64,000 nt of DNA from Roseovarius sp. MMSF_3350. GTDB lineage: Bacteria > Pseudomonadota > Alphaproteobacteria > Rhodobacterales > Rhodobacteraceae. The translations under genes were made by a program, and so were the position numbers. Shown here piece after piece: positions 50,635 to 59,100 of the stretch. A model generated the notes under the pieces. That model was not told the DNA's origin. It did not search any database and saw only the letters and a list, made by a program, of their open reading frames with translations. Location of the stretch: the NCBI RefSeq assembly GCF_030733425.1, contig NZ_JASHIZ010000022.1, forward strand, positions 1 through 64,000, written 5' to 3'. How positions within the stretch are numbered: position 1 is the stretch's first letter; each line of letters begins with the position of its first letter.

Positions 50635-51378
50635 ATGATCATCTACCCCACCATCGAACTGCACAAAGGCAAATGCGTGTCGCTGACGCGCGGGCGCCTC
50701 GAAGAACCCGTGATCTGGCATGTCGATCCGGTCGAGACCGCGAAATCCTTCGCTGCTGCCGGGGCCTCCTGGATGCATCTGACCGACATCGACGCGCTGG
50801 CCGGAGACGGCGACAACAGCGCCCTGATCGAGGAGATCATTCGCTCTGTCGGTATCCCCGTGCAACTTGGCGGTGGTTTCCGGTCACGTGACGGCGTGGA
50901 GAAATGGATCGACAAGGGCGCGGGCCGGATCGTTGTTGGCACCATGGCTGCCTATGACCCCGACACGCTGCGCGAACTGGCGAAGTTCTATCCCGACCAG
51001 ATCGTGCTGGCTGTCGATATCTTCCAAGGGTCGGTCATGACCGAAGGCTGGCGCACGAAAAGCGCCTTTACGCCCGAAAGCTATATCGCCGCCTTCGACG
51101 ATGCGCCGCTGGCGGGCATCATCCTGACCGATATCGACGCCGATATCGAGGACAGTGACGGAACGCTGGGCGTCATCAGCGGGCTGGCCGGGCTCACCCG
51201 TCATTCCGTCATCGCCCGCGGCACCGTGCGCAGCGTCGACGATGTGTCCCGACTGAAATACGTGCCGAACATTTCGGGCACCATCATCGGGCGGGCCCTG
51301 TTATCGCGCGATGTGTCGCTGGAAGCGGCGTTGGAGGTGGCGCAGGGCGAACGTGAGCCGATCGCGGCATTCCAATAA
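50635..51378 (+). CDS. HisA-like (ProFAR isomerase family) paralogue with altered active site
   Basis: A 247-residue TIM barrel clearly related to HisA: MIIYPTIELHKGKCVSLTRG, PVQLGGGFRSRDGVEKWIDK, RIVVGTMA and VLAVDIFQGSVMTEGW. HisA normally reads AIDL at the first strand, with Asp8 as catalytic base; here it is TIEL (Glu8). The second Asp in AVDIF is kept. The phosphate loop IASGGV is replaced by IARGTV. It lies between acpP and fabF, not in a histidine operon. Either it has changed activity or it is a diverged HisA; the true function is uncertain. AAGGTG precedes ATG 50635. Confidence 0.8.
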   Translation: MIIYPTIELHKGKCVSLTRGRLEEPVIWHVDPVETAKSFAAAGASWMHLTDIDALAGDGDNSALIEEIIRSVGIPVQLGGGFRSRDGVEKWIDKGAGRIVVGTMAAYDPDTLRELAKFYPDQIVLAVDIFQGSVMTEGWRTKSAFTPESYIAAFDDAPLAGIILTDIDADIEDSDGTLGVISGLAGLTRHSVIARGTVRSVDDVSRLKYVPNISGTIIGRALLSRDVSLEAALEVAQGEREPIAAFQ

Positions 51379-51498
51379 GCACCGGATGACGCCGGAAAAA
51401 GAGGCGCGGATCACCGCGCTCCGTTGCCGTTAGCCTTGCCCCCGGTAGGCAAGGCACGGTATGAGCAGCGTCGAAGGTAGGAGAAGAGGGCAGGTATC

Positions 51499-52758
51499 AT
51501 GCGTCGAGTGGTCGTGACAGGTCTGGGTCTGGTGACCCCGCTTGCGTCTGGCGTGGAAGAAAGCTGGAGCCGCATCCTGGCGGGCAAGTCCGGGGCGGGC
51601 ACCATCACGCGGTTCGACCCTGTGAACGTGGCCACGAAATACGCCTGCGAAGTGCCGCTGGGCGATGGCAGCGACGGCACGTTCAACTCGGACGATTACA
51701 TGGAGCCCAAGGAACGCCGGAAGGTGGATGATTTCATTCTCTACGGCGTGGCGGCGGCGGAACAGGCGGTCCGCGATGCCGACTGGCTTCCCGAGGACGA
51801 GGAAAGCCGGTTGCGCACTGGCGTGATGATCGGGTCCGGCATCGGCGGGCTGCGTTCGATCGAGGAAACGACGCTGCTCATTCGCGACCGTGGCGTGCGG
51901 CGGGTGTCGCCGTTCTTTATCCCGGGCGCGCTGATCAATCTCATTAGCGGGCAGGTCAGCATCCGCTACGGCTTCAAGGGGCCGAACCATGCAGTTGTTA
52001 CCGCTTGTTCGACCGGGGCGCATGCCATCGGCGATGCCTCGCGTCTGATCGTGCATGGCGACGCCGACGTGATGATTGCCGGCGGCGCCGAGGCGGCGAT
52101 CTGCGAAATCGGCATCGCCGGGTTCAACGCTTGCAAGGCGTTGTCGACCAAGCGCGCCGACAACCCGCAGGCTGCCAGCCGCCCCTATGACGCGGATCGC
52201 GACGGGTTCGTAATGGGCGAGGGTGCGGGCATGGTCGTGCTGGAGGAGTACGAGCACGCCAAGGCGCGCGGCGCCAAGATCTATGCCGAGGTGCTGGGTT
52301 ATGGCCTGTCGGGCGACGCCTATCACATCACCGCGCCCGCCGAGGATGGCGATGGCGGCTTCCGCGCCATGCAGGGTGCACTGCGCAACGCCGGGATCGA
52401 GCCTGCTGACGTCGATTACATCAACGCTCACGGCACCAGCACCATGGCTGACACGATCGAGCTGAAGGCGGTTGAGAAATTGCTTGGCGACGCGGCTTCG
52501 AAGGCGACGATGAGTTCGACCAAATCCTCGACCGGGCACCTTCTGGGCGCGGCAGGTGCGATCGAGGGCATATTCTCGATCCTGGCCATCCGCGACCAGG
52601 TCGCACCGCCCACGATCAACCTGGACAACCCGGCGGTGGAAACCCCGATGAATCTGGCTGCCAACGCCAAGCAAGAGCGCGAGATCAAGATAGCGATTTC
52701 AAACAGTTTCGGCTTTGGCGGCACCAATGCGTGTCTGTGCATCGGGGCCGTGCGCTGA
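51499..52758 (+). CDS. fabF: 3-oxoacyl-ACP synthase II (KAS II)
   Basis: A 419-residue condensing enzyme that elongates acyl-ACP with malonyl-ACP. The catalytic triad is Cys in VTACSTGAHAIG, His in NAHGTSTMADTIE and His in KSSTGHLLGAAGAIEG. GFGGTNACL near the C-terminus is the family's glycine loop. AGGAGAAGAGGG precedes ATG 51499. Its TGA overlaps the mltG ATG, so the two are coupled. Confidence 0.97.
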   Translation: MRRVVVTGLGLVTPLASGVEESWSRILAGKSGAGTITRFDPVNVATKYACEVPLGDGSDGTFNSDDYMEPKERRKVDDFILYGVAAAEQAVRDADWLPEDEESRLRTGVMIGSGIGGLRSIEETTLLIRDRGVRRVSPFFIPGALINLISGQVSIRYGFKGPNHAVVTACSTGAHAIGDASRLIVHGDADVMIAGGAEAAICEIGIAGFNACKALSTKRADNPQAASRPYDADRDGFVMGEGAGMVVLEEYEHAKARGAKIYAEVLGYGLSGDAYHITAPAEDGDGGFRAMQGALRNAGIEPADVDYINAHGTSTMADTIELKAVEKLLGDAASKATMSSTKSSTGHLLGAAGAIEGIFSILAIRDQVAPPTINLDNPAVETPMNLAANAKQEREIKIAISNSFGFGGTNACLCIGAVR

Positions 52759-53927
52759 TGTGGCGGCACGTTGCCTCGAATTTCCTGACGTTTCTGGTGG
52801 TGGTGGTCTTCCTGCTGGGTGGAGTGATCCTGTGGGGCCAGAACGAGTACCAGGCGACCGGGCCGCTGGAAGATCCGATTTGCCTGCAGGTGCCGCGCGG
52901 CAGTTCCATGCGCGGTATCTCCTCTGACTTGGCCGAGCAGGGCGCGATCACCAGCGAGCGGATCTTTCGCATCGGTACGGACTACTCCGACAAGACCGAG
53001 CTTCTGAAAGCGGGCAGTTGGCTGATTCCCGAAGGATCGAGCATGGGCGAGATCGCCGATATCGTGACCCGCGGCGGTGCCAGCACCTGTGGCACCGAGG
53101 TTGTGTATCGGATCGGCGTCAACGCCAGCGAGGTCGAAGTGCGCGAGCTGGACCCGGCGACGAACCGCTTTGTCGAGGTTGCGGCCTTCAATCCGCAAGC
53201 CGAGGAGGTCACGCCGCCGGCCGAGTTCACCGAGGTGCGCCAGCAGGCCGACACGCGCTACCGCGTGGCCGTGGCCGAAGGCGTCACAAGTTGGCAGGTG
53301 GTCGACGCGCTGAACGCGGTGGATGCGCTGGAAGGCGAGGTCGAGGCCGTGCCGGCCGAGGGCAGCCTGGCGCCGAACAGCTATGAATTCAGCGTTGGCG
53401 ACACGCGTCTCAGCATCCTTGACCGGATGCGCGAGGCGCAGGACTTGATCCTGACCGAAGCCTGGCAGAACCGCGCGTCGGACATTGCCGTGCAAACGCC
53501 CGAAGAGGCACTGATCCTCGCCTCGATCATCGAAAAGGAAACCGGCGTGCCCACCGAGCGCGGGCAGGTGGCCAGCGTCTTTACCAACCGTCTTCAGCAG
53601 GGGATGCGTCTTCAGACCGACCCGACGGTGATCTATGGCATCACGAACGGCGAGGGCGTGCTGGGCCGGGGCCTGCGCCAGAGCGAGCTGCGCGCCGAGA
53701 CGCCCTATAACACCTATGTTATCGACGGGTTGCCGCCCACGCCCATCGCCAACCCGGGCCGTGCCAGCATCGAGGCGGCGGTAAACCCCGAGAACACGGA
53801 CTATGTGTTCTTCGTGGCCCGCACGCTGGATCCGCGCGACGGCCACCTCTTCGCGGAAACGCTGGAAGAGCATAACCGCAACGTCGCGGCGTATCGCGCG
53901 CTGGAGGCGGAGCGCGCCAACCAGTAG
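52758..53927 (+). CDS. mltG: Endolytic murein transglycosylase
   Basis: A 389-residue inner-membrane protein: one N-terminal helix (FLTFLVVVVFLLGGVILWG), a LysM-like periplasmic region, then the YceG/MltG catalytic domain with the Glu in LILASIIEKETGVPTERGQV and TNRLQQGMRLQTDPTVIYG. It cleaves nascent glycan strands and so terminates peptidoglycan chains. The ATG at 52758 overlaps the fabF stop. In Rhodobacterales this gene often precedes the gene transfer agent cluster, as it does here. Confidence 0.93.
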   Translation: MWRHVASNFLTFLVVVVFLLGGVILWGQNEYQATGPLEDPICLQVPRGSSMRGISSDLAEQGAITSERIFRIGTDYSDKTELLKAGSWLIPEGSSMGEIADIVTRGGASTCGTEVVYRIGVNASEVEVRELDPATNRFVEVAAFNPQAEEVTPPAEFTEVRQQADTRYRVAVAEGVTSWQVVDALNAVDALEGEVEAVPAEGSLAPNSYEFSVGDTRLSILDRMREAQDLILTEAWQNRASDIAVQTPEEALILASIIEKETGVPTERGQVASVFTNRLQQGMRLQTDPTVIYGITNGEGVLGRGLRQSELRAETPYNTYVIDGLPPTPIANPGRASIEAAVNPENTDYVFFVARTLDPRDGHLFAETLEEHNRNVAAYRALEAERANQ

Positions 53928-53996
53928 CCACACAAAGCGGACCCGCCGGCACCGCGCGGTGCCGCGACGAATGCTTAACCGAGATCTCTGAAACTG

Positions 53997-54039
53997 CAGG
54001 CGACCCGTGGCACGACCATCGGTCGCCTGTTTGCCTTTT
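53997..54039 (+). terminator. Terminator after mltG
   Basis: A perfect 9-bp stem, CAGGCGACC (53997-54005) and GGTCGCCTG (54021-54029), followed by TTTGCCTTTT. It separates mltG from the gene transfer agent remnant and argues that g1 begins downstream of it. Confidence 0.75.
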
Positions 54040-54084
54040 GAGATGAAACTTCCGCGATGCAAAAACTTCGAGGTGCCGGCCCGC

Positions 54085-54435
54085 ATGCCATTGATCACGC
54101 ACGATCGGACCCCTTCCCAGGTCTCGCTGTCGATAGACGCGCTCGAGAAGCAGCTGTCGGCGATGCGTGCCGACCTGGAGGCGATCTACGTCCAGATCAG
54201 GCAGGGCCAATTCTGTGAGCTGAAAGACGCCAGACGGGCCACGTCGGACATCCGGCAATGGCTGAAGATCGCGATAGAAGCGGAGGCACAACTTGAAAAA
54301 CGAAGAGAAAAAGAGCTTGGCGTCGCGGATGGATACGCCGTCGATCTCGACGAAGCCCGGGAAAGTATCGGATGTCGACTGGCTCGTCTCCGAAGGGCCC
54401 GAGACGCAGAAAGAGTTTCTGGACAGCCTGAGTGA
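54085..54435 (+). CDS. Gene transfer agent g1-like protein (small terminase type)
   Basis: About 116 residues from ATG 54085 (GAGG upstream); ATG 54043 and GTG 54007 are in frame but lack ribosome binding sites, and the GTG lies inside the terminator. The sequence is helical: SLSIDALEKQLSAMRADLEA, RRATSDIRQWLKIAIEAEAQ, DLDEARESIGCRLARLRRAR. This matches the small ORF g1 that begins gene transfer agent clusters; in Rhodobacter capsulatus g1 acts as small terminase. It overlaps the following gene by about 107 bases. With most of the cluster missing it is probably a relic. Confidence 0.7.
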   Translation: MPLITHDRTPSQVSLSIDALEKQLSAMRADLEAIYVQIRQGQFCELKDARRATSDIRQWLKIAIEAEAQLEKRREKELGVADGYAVDLDEARESIGCRLARLRRARDAERVSGQPE

Positions 54436-56800
54436 CGGCGAAGTTCTGGCGCTGCCCTACCTGTTCGAGTTCTGGGCCATGGACCACCAGCGCCCGCCCG
54501 AAGGTGACTGGCGCGCCTGGGTGATCCTGGGCGGGCGCGGCGCAGGCAAGACGCGGGCCGGGGCCGAATGGGTACGGGCCCAGGTCGAAGGCGCGCGGCC
54601 GCTGGACGAAGGACGGTGCAAGCGCCTGGCGCTGGTGGGCGAGACCTTCGATCAGGTGCGTGACGTGATGATCTTTGGCGAAAGCGGGATCCTGGCCTGT
54701 TCGCCGCCCGACCGCCGCCCGGTCTGGCAGGCCACGCGCAAACGCCTGATGTGGCCCAATGGCGCGACCGCACAGGTGTTCTCTGCCCATGACCCCGAAA
54801 GCCTGCGCGGACCCCAGTTCGACGGAGCCTGGGTGGATGAGTACGGGTGTGCCGCCGTGGACAAGGGCACCAACCAGCCCAACAAGTTTCTCGATCCGAA
54901 ATCCTCGGAATCCACGCTGCCGCATTTCTCGGATGGGCGTCGCGACGAACTGATCCAGCAGCAATACCTGCGCGCTTTCCTAGGGTACTGGAACGATCCC
55001 GCCAACAACCCGCAATCGGATGTCTACGACGGCGCGATGCTGGATATGGATCACGCCTATGCCTGGGCCTGGGACATGCGGCCCTATCCCCATTTCCCCA
55101 ACAATCGCGCGCTCTGGAGCGACGGAGAGAACTATACCCGCGGTCACTGGCTGAACGGGCGCATCTCGGCACGCACGCTGGCCTCGGTTATCGAGGAAAT
55201 CTGTCGTCGCGCCGGCCTCGACTCCTGTGACACGTCCCGCGCCCACGGGTTGGTGCGGGGCTACACGGTCGATCAGGTGTCCGAAGCCCGCAGCGGCATG
55301 CAACCGCTGATGCTCCGCTATGGGTTCGACGCGGTGGAACGGGACGGGCGTCTGCGCTTCATCATGCGTGACGGGGGGACCGATCGCGTGATCGACCTCG
55401 ACACGCTGGTGCGTGACCCCGAGATGGACGGCGTTATCGAGGAAACCCGCGGCAGCACCGTGGAACTGGCGGGCCGCATCCGTCTGCGCTTCGTCGAGGC
55501 TGACGGTGATTTCGAGGTCATTGCCGAAGAGGCGATCCTGCCCGACAACGCCACCCACGCCGTTTCGACCTCGGAATTTCCGCTGGCCATGACCCGTGCC
55601 GAGGGTCGCCAGACCGTCGAACGCTGGCTGTCCGAGGCGCTGCTGGCCACCGACACCCTGCGCCTGACCCTGCCGCCCTCGCAACTCGAGACCGGCGCGG
55701 GCGACGTCATCGCCATTCCCGAAGGGCAGGGTCGGGGCCTCTTTCGTATCGACCGGGCCGACCAGATGGCGGGCGCGCAGAAACTCGAAGCGGTGCGGAT
55801 CGAACCGGAAAGCTATCGCCCGGCGGAGTTCGACGACGAAGCGGTCACCCTGCGCCCCTTCGTGCCGCCATCGCCGGTGGCACCCTTCTTCCTCGACCTG
55901 CCGCTTCTGACCGGCGACGAGGTGCCCCACGCGCCGCATCTCGCCGTCACCGCGCGGCCGTGGCCCGGATCGGTGGCGCTCTATGCCTCGGACGAGGATT
56001 CGAACTATGCCCTCAACAGCCTTGTGACGGCCAGAACCCCCGTGGGTGTGCTGGAAACGCCGCTCTTTCCGGCCTGCGCGGGCCGCATTGACCGCGGAGC
56101 TGCCCTTCAGGTGCGGATGTTGGGCGGCTCGCTGGAAAGCATCAGCGATCTGGCGCTTTTCAACGGCGGCAACCTGTGCGCCATCGGCGACGGCACGCCC
56201 GACGGGTGGGAGTTGATCCAGTTCCGCGACGCCACCCTCGTCGATACCGACACCTACCTGCTCGGCCACCGCCTGCGCGGTCAGGTCGGCACCGAACGCA
56301 CCGATCCCTGGCCGCAGGGCAGCTACCTCGTGCGCCTCGACGGCACCGCCAAGCAGATCGACCTGGCCGAGGCCAAGCGCGGGCTGGCGCGCTATTACCG
56401 GATCGGTCCCGCCGGGCGCCCGGTGGACGACCCCAGTTTCAGCGCGGTGCGGCTGGCCTTCGACGGCCTGGGCCTGCGCCCACTCTCGCCGGTCCACCTA
56501 CGGCTGGCGGTCGGAACGGGGGGCGACCTGTCGCTCAGCTGGATAAGGCGCACGCGGATCGACGGCGACCGCTGGGATACCGCCGAGGTGCCGCTGGGCG
56601 AAGACCGCGAGGAATATCTCGTGCGCGTTGTTCAGCAAGACGCGGTGATCCGCCAGGTCAGCACCGATGCGCCGGTCTGGACCTACAGTGCGGAGGATCA
56701 GGCCGCTGACGCGTTGTCGGGCCTCTACGAGATGCAGGTCGCGCAGGTTTCCTCGCGCTTCGGTCCGGGCTGCTTCGCCCGCTTGACCGTGCCGGCCTGA
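54329..56800 (+). CDS. In-frame fusion of gene transfer agent terminase N-terminus (g2) with tail-tip protein C-terminus (g15)
   Basis: About 823 residues without a stop (TTG 54293 is an earlier possible start). Residues 1-170 are the ATPase start of large terminase g2: RAWVILGGRGAGKTRAGAEW (Walker A), ALVGETFDQVRDVMIFGESG and HDPESLRGPQFDGAWVDE (Walker B). From YGCAAVDKGTNQPNKFLDPK onward it is the end of the TIM-barrel region and the entire C-terminal part of g15 (YWNDPANNPQSDVYDG, ALWSDGENYTRGHWLNGR, PHAPHLAVTARPWPG, LRGQVGTE, YRIGPAG). The junction is near 54830-54850. The terminase nuclease and g3-g14 are absent. It cannot be a working terminase. Confidence 0.88.
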   Translation: MDTPSISTKPGKVSDVDWLVSEGPETQKEFLDSLSDGEVLALPYLFEFWAMDHQRPPEGDWRAWVILGGRGAGKTRAGAEWVRAQVEGARPLDEGRCKRLALVGETFDQVRDVMIFGESGILACSPPDRRPVWQATRKRLMWPNGATAQVFSAHDPESLRGPQFDGAWVDEYGCAAVDKGTNQPNKFLDPKSSESTLPHFSDGRRDELIQQQYLRAFLGYWNDPANNPQSDVYDGAMLDMDHAYAWAWDMRPYPHFPNNRALWSDGENYTRGHWLNGRISARTLASVIEEICRRAGLDSCDTSRAHGLVRGYTVDQVSEARSGMQPLMLRYGFDAVERDGRLRFIMRDGGTDRVIDLDTLVRDPEMDGVIEETRGSTVELAGRIRLRFVEADGDFEVIAEEAILPDNATHAVSTSEFPLAMTRAEGRQTVERWLSEALLATDTLRLTLPPSQLETGAGDVIAIPEGQGRGLFRIDRADQMAGAQKLEAVRIEPESYRPAEFDDEAVTLRPFVPPSPVAPFFLDLPLLTGDEVPHAPHLAVTARPWPGSVALYASDEDSNYALNSLVTARTPVGVLETPLFPACAGRIDRGAALQVRMLGGSLESISDLALFNGGNLCAIGDGTPDGWELIQFRDATLVDTDTYLLGHRLRGQVGTERTDPWPQGSYLVRLDGTAKQIDLAEAKRGLARYYRIGPAGRPVDDPSFSAVRLAFDGLGLRPLSPVHLRLAVGTGGDLSLSWIRRTRIDGDRWDTAEVPLGEDREEYLVRVVQQDAVIRQVSTDAPVWTYSAEDQAADALSGLYEMQVAQVSSRFGPGCFARLTVPA

Positions 56801-56810
56801 CAGTCCCCTC

Positions 56811-57149
56811 TCAGCCTCGCGCGCAGTCCACGCAGCGCGTCGCGGCCGGGTCCAGTTTCAGCCGGCCCGGGGCGATCTCCTCGCCGCAATCCTCGCAATA
56901 GCCGTACTCGCCCTCGTCGATCCGGACGAGGGCCGCGGTCAACCGCGCGCGCTCCCCTGCGCGGCGGGCGTCGGTGGCCTTGGCCATCGCCTGGTTCTGC
57001 AACGCGTCCATCCGGCTCAGCCGGCCGACCGATTGCTGGTCCAGCTCCACCGTGGCCTTGCCCGCCGCGCCGCGCACGTCTTCCTCATCCAGCTCCGCCA
57101 GACGCGCCTTGATGAACCGGCGAAAATCGTCCTGCTCTGCCTCATTCAT
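56811..57149 (-). CDS. DksA/TraR-family zinc-finger protein
   Basis: A 112-residue protein with a helical coiled-coil N-terminus (DDFRRFIKARLAELDEEDVR and a long helix to about residue 75) and a C4 zinc finger: GEYGYCEDCGEEIAPGRLKL, TRCVDCARG. DksA-like proteins bind the RNA polymerase secondary channel. The tip residues Asp-x-x-Asp of true DksA are not obvious, so the activity may differ. ATG 57149 gives MNEAEQDD; ATG 57167 is an alternative. It converges on the gene transfer agent fusion, 10 bases from its stop. Confidence 0.88.
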   Translation of the reverse strand: MNEAEQDDFRRFIKARLAELDEEDVRGAAGKATVELDQQSVGRLSRMDALQNQAMAKATDARRAGERARLTAALVRIDEGEYGYCEDCGEEIAPGRLKLDPAATRCVDCARG

Positions 57150-57234
57150 TTTCGTGACCCCACCCATGACGCCTTTGCATTTTACGGATCGAACATATCT
57201 GGTATAAGGGTAACCCGCACCAAGGAGCATGCAC

Positions 57235-58041
57235 ATGGCCGAAACACATGCAAAGCTTGCCGAGCTGGACCCGGTCTGGGCCCGGATCAACACCGAGGCG
57301 ACGACCGCGATCAAGGACGAGCCGCTCCTTGGCGGGCTGATCCATTCATCGATCCTGCACCACAAAACGATCGAGGCCGCGCTGGCCTATCGCACGTCGA
57401 TGAAGCTCGGCGCGGACGAGATGCCCGAACAGCTCCTGCGCGAGATCTGCGACATGGCCTATGCCGACGACCCCGAACTGGGCCAGGCCGCCCGTGCCGA
57501 TATCGTCGCCGTCTACGACCGCGACCCGGCCTGCGACCGTTTCATCCTGCCGATGCTGTTCTTCAAGGGTTTCCAGGCGATCCAGGCTTACCGCGTGGCC
57601 AACTGGCTTTGGCGCACCGACCGCCGCGACATGGCGCGGTTCTTCCAGATGCGCTGCTCCGAGGTGTTCGGCGTCGACATTCATCCCGCTGCCCGCATCG
57701 GCAAGGGGATCATGATCGACCACGCACACTCCATCGTGATCGGCGAGACGGCCGTTGTAGGCGACAACGTCTCGATGCTGCACTCCGTGACCCTGGGCGG
57801 CACCGGCAAGGAAGAGGAAGACCGCCATCCCAAAATCGGCGACGGCGTTCTGATCGGGGCCGGAGCCAAGGTGCTGGGCAATATCAAGGTTGGCCATTGC
57901 AGCCGCATCGCCGCAGGTTCGGTGGTGTTGCAAGAGGTGCCCCCCTGCAAGACCGTCGCGGGCGTGCCGGCCAAGATCGTGGGCGAGGCAGGCTGCGATC
58001 AGCCCTCCGTCGCGATGGACCAGCTTCTGGGCGTGCGCTGA
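57235..58041 (+). CDS. cysE: Serine O-acetyltransferase
   Basis: A 268-residue enzyme that acetylates L-serine, the first step of cysteine synthesis. The N-terminal helical domain (AELDPVWARINTEATTAIKD) precedes a left-handed beta-helix of hexapeptide repeats: GVDIHPAARIGKGIMIDHAH, IGETAVVGDNVSMLHSVTLG, HPKIGDGVLIGAGAKVLGNI. The catalytic His is in DHAHSIVIG. AAGGAG lies 7 bases before ATG 57235. cysE commonly flanks the gene transfer agent cluster of Rhodobacterales on the 3' side, so it marks the original end of that locus. Confidence 0.96.
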   Translation: MAETHAKLAELDPVWARINTEATTAIKDEPLLGGLIHSSILHHKTIEAALAYRTSMKLGADEMPEQLLREICDMAYADDPELGQAARADIVAVYDRDPACDRFILPMLFFKGFQAIQAYRVANWLWRTDRRDMARFFQMRCSEVFGVDIHPAARIGKGIMIDHAHSIVIGETAVVGDNVSMLHSVTLGGTGKEEEDRHPKIGDGVLIGAGAKVLGNIKVGHCSRIAAGSVVLQEVPPCKTVAGVPAKIVGEAGCDQPSVAMDQLLGVR

Positions 58042-58073
58042 CCGGCCCTGCGTCGGCAGTTCGCTGAAAATGC

Positions 58074-58103
58074 GCCCGGTCCGCGCGTCGGTCCGGGCTT
58101 TTT
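58074..58103 (+). terminator. Intrinsic terminator after cysE
   Basis: GCCCGG (58074-58079) pairs with CCGGGC (58093-58098) with a GC-rich loop able to pair further, followed by TTTTT. Confidence 0.8.
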
Positions 58104-58251
58104 GCTGAACCGATTGATGCAAAAATGCTGCAACCGGCGGCCATGGCCGCGCGTTATCCAGCCTGTTCAGGTCGACAACCCGAAAGGGCAGGTCTAGATA
58201 CGCCTGACAAGTGTACCAATTCGTGACTGTCTTCCCGGGGGTCCTCGCTCC

Positions 58252-58995
58252 ATGCGATCACAACTGCTGAAACTTCTTCCGTGCCTGGCTCTGGCCGCCC
58301 TTGCAGGCTGTACGGAGGTTCCCGATGACGGCAACTCGCAGTCCTTCGCCTCGTCGCGCAACGCGCCTGCACCCAGCAGCCTGCCGCCAGGCGCGCTGAC
58401 CGAGGCGATCTCCATGCCCGACGCCGTCTGGCAGCGTTCGGCGCAACTGGCCCGCTATGGCCACCGCTTCGACAAGGCGTTCTACCAGGCCGCGGCACAA
58501 CGCGAGGCGGCCAATATCGCGGCGCTCAAGCAGGCCTTCCTCGACCTCGGACCCGGCGTCGACCCCGAGGAGGCCGGACGCGCCGCCTACGTCGCCTATA
58601 CCTACGTCGCCCAGCTTGTCGTCGAGTACGAGATCGACAGCGGCCCGCTGGCGCACAACACCGCCGTCAACTTCGGCAACAAGCCGCGGGGCCTGTGCTG
58701 GCACTGGGCCCATGACATGGACGCCCGCCTGCAACGCGAGAATTTCAAGACGTTGGAAATCCACCGTGCCATCGCCAATTACGACAGCATCCGGCTGGAA
58801 CACAGCACGACGATCCTGGGCCGCCGCGGCGACACGATGGAGGACAGCCTCGTTCTGGACCCCTGGCGCGACGCGGGCGACCTCTACTGGAGTCTCGTGC
58901 GCGAGGACGGCCGCTACGACTGGACCGAACGCAGCGAGGTCTTCGCGTGGAAAAAGGCACAGAAGGCCAAGCAGACCGGCACGCCAGCGTTCTAA
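58252..58995 (+). CDS. Lipoprotein with transglutaminase-like cysteine-hydrolase motifs
   Basis: A 247-residue protein with lipoprotein signal MRSQLLKLLPCLALAALAGC (lipobox LAGC, Cys20). The mature domain has RGLCWHWAHDMDARLQREN, RLEHSTTILGRRGDTMEDSL and LVLDPWRDAGDLYW. The order Cys (LCW), His (LEHST), Asp (LDPWR) equals the catalytic triad of transglutaminase-like cysteine peptidases, so a periplasmic hydrolase is plausible; this is inference from motif order. No operon partners. The start has GGGGGTCCTCGCTCC upstream, a weak ribosome binding site. Confidence 0.72.
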   Translation: MRSQLLKLLPCLALAALAGCTEVPDDGNSQSFASSRNAPAPSSLPPGALTEAISMPDAVWQRSAQLARYGHRFDKAFYQAAAQREAANIAALKQAFLDLGPGVDPEEAGRAAYVAYTYVAQLVVEYEIDSGPLAHNTAVNFGNKPRGLCWHWAHDMDARLQRENFKTLEIHRAIANYDSIRLEHSTTILGRRGDTMEDSLVLDPWRDAGDLYWSLVREDGRYDWTERSEVFAWKKAQKAKQTGTPAF

Positions 58996-59014
58996 AGCCA
59001 ACCCCCCAATCCGC

Positions 59015-59040
59015 GTAGGGTGGGTTTCCAACCCATCCAC
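59015..59040. repeat. GTAGGGTGGGTT-AACCCA palindrome
   Basis: GTAGGG followed by TGGGTT (59021-59026) and AACCCA (59030-59035). It shares its GTAGGGTGGG head with the palindrome at 5651-5672 and lies between convergent genes. Confidence 0.5.
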
Positions 59041-59051
59041 CCCTTCCAACG

Positions 59052-59077
59052 AAAAAAGGCCGGGGAAACCCCCGGCC
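59052..59077 (-). terminator. Intrinsic terminator of the pdhABC operon
   Basis: On the minus strand GGCCGGGG pairs with CCCCGGCC (plus-strand arms 59058-59065 and 59070-59077) and is followed by six T residues (A at 59052-59057). It lies 24 bases after the pdhC stop. Confidence 0.93.
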
Positions 59078-59100
59078 TAAACTTTCGTACCGCAACACCC

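Noticed and set aside
54007-54084. Start of the g1-like gene at GTG 54007
   Set aside because: This codon lies within the loop of the mltG terminator and has no ribosome binding site; ATG 54085 with GAGG upstream is preferred.
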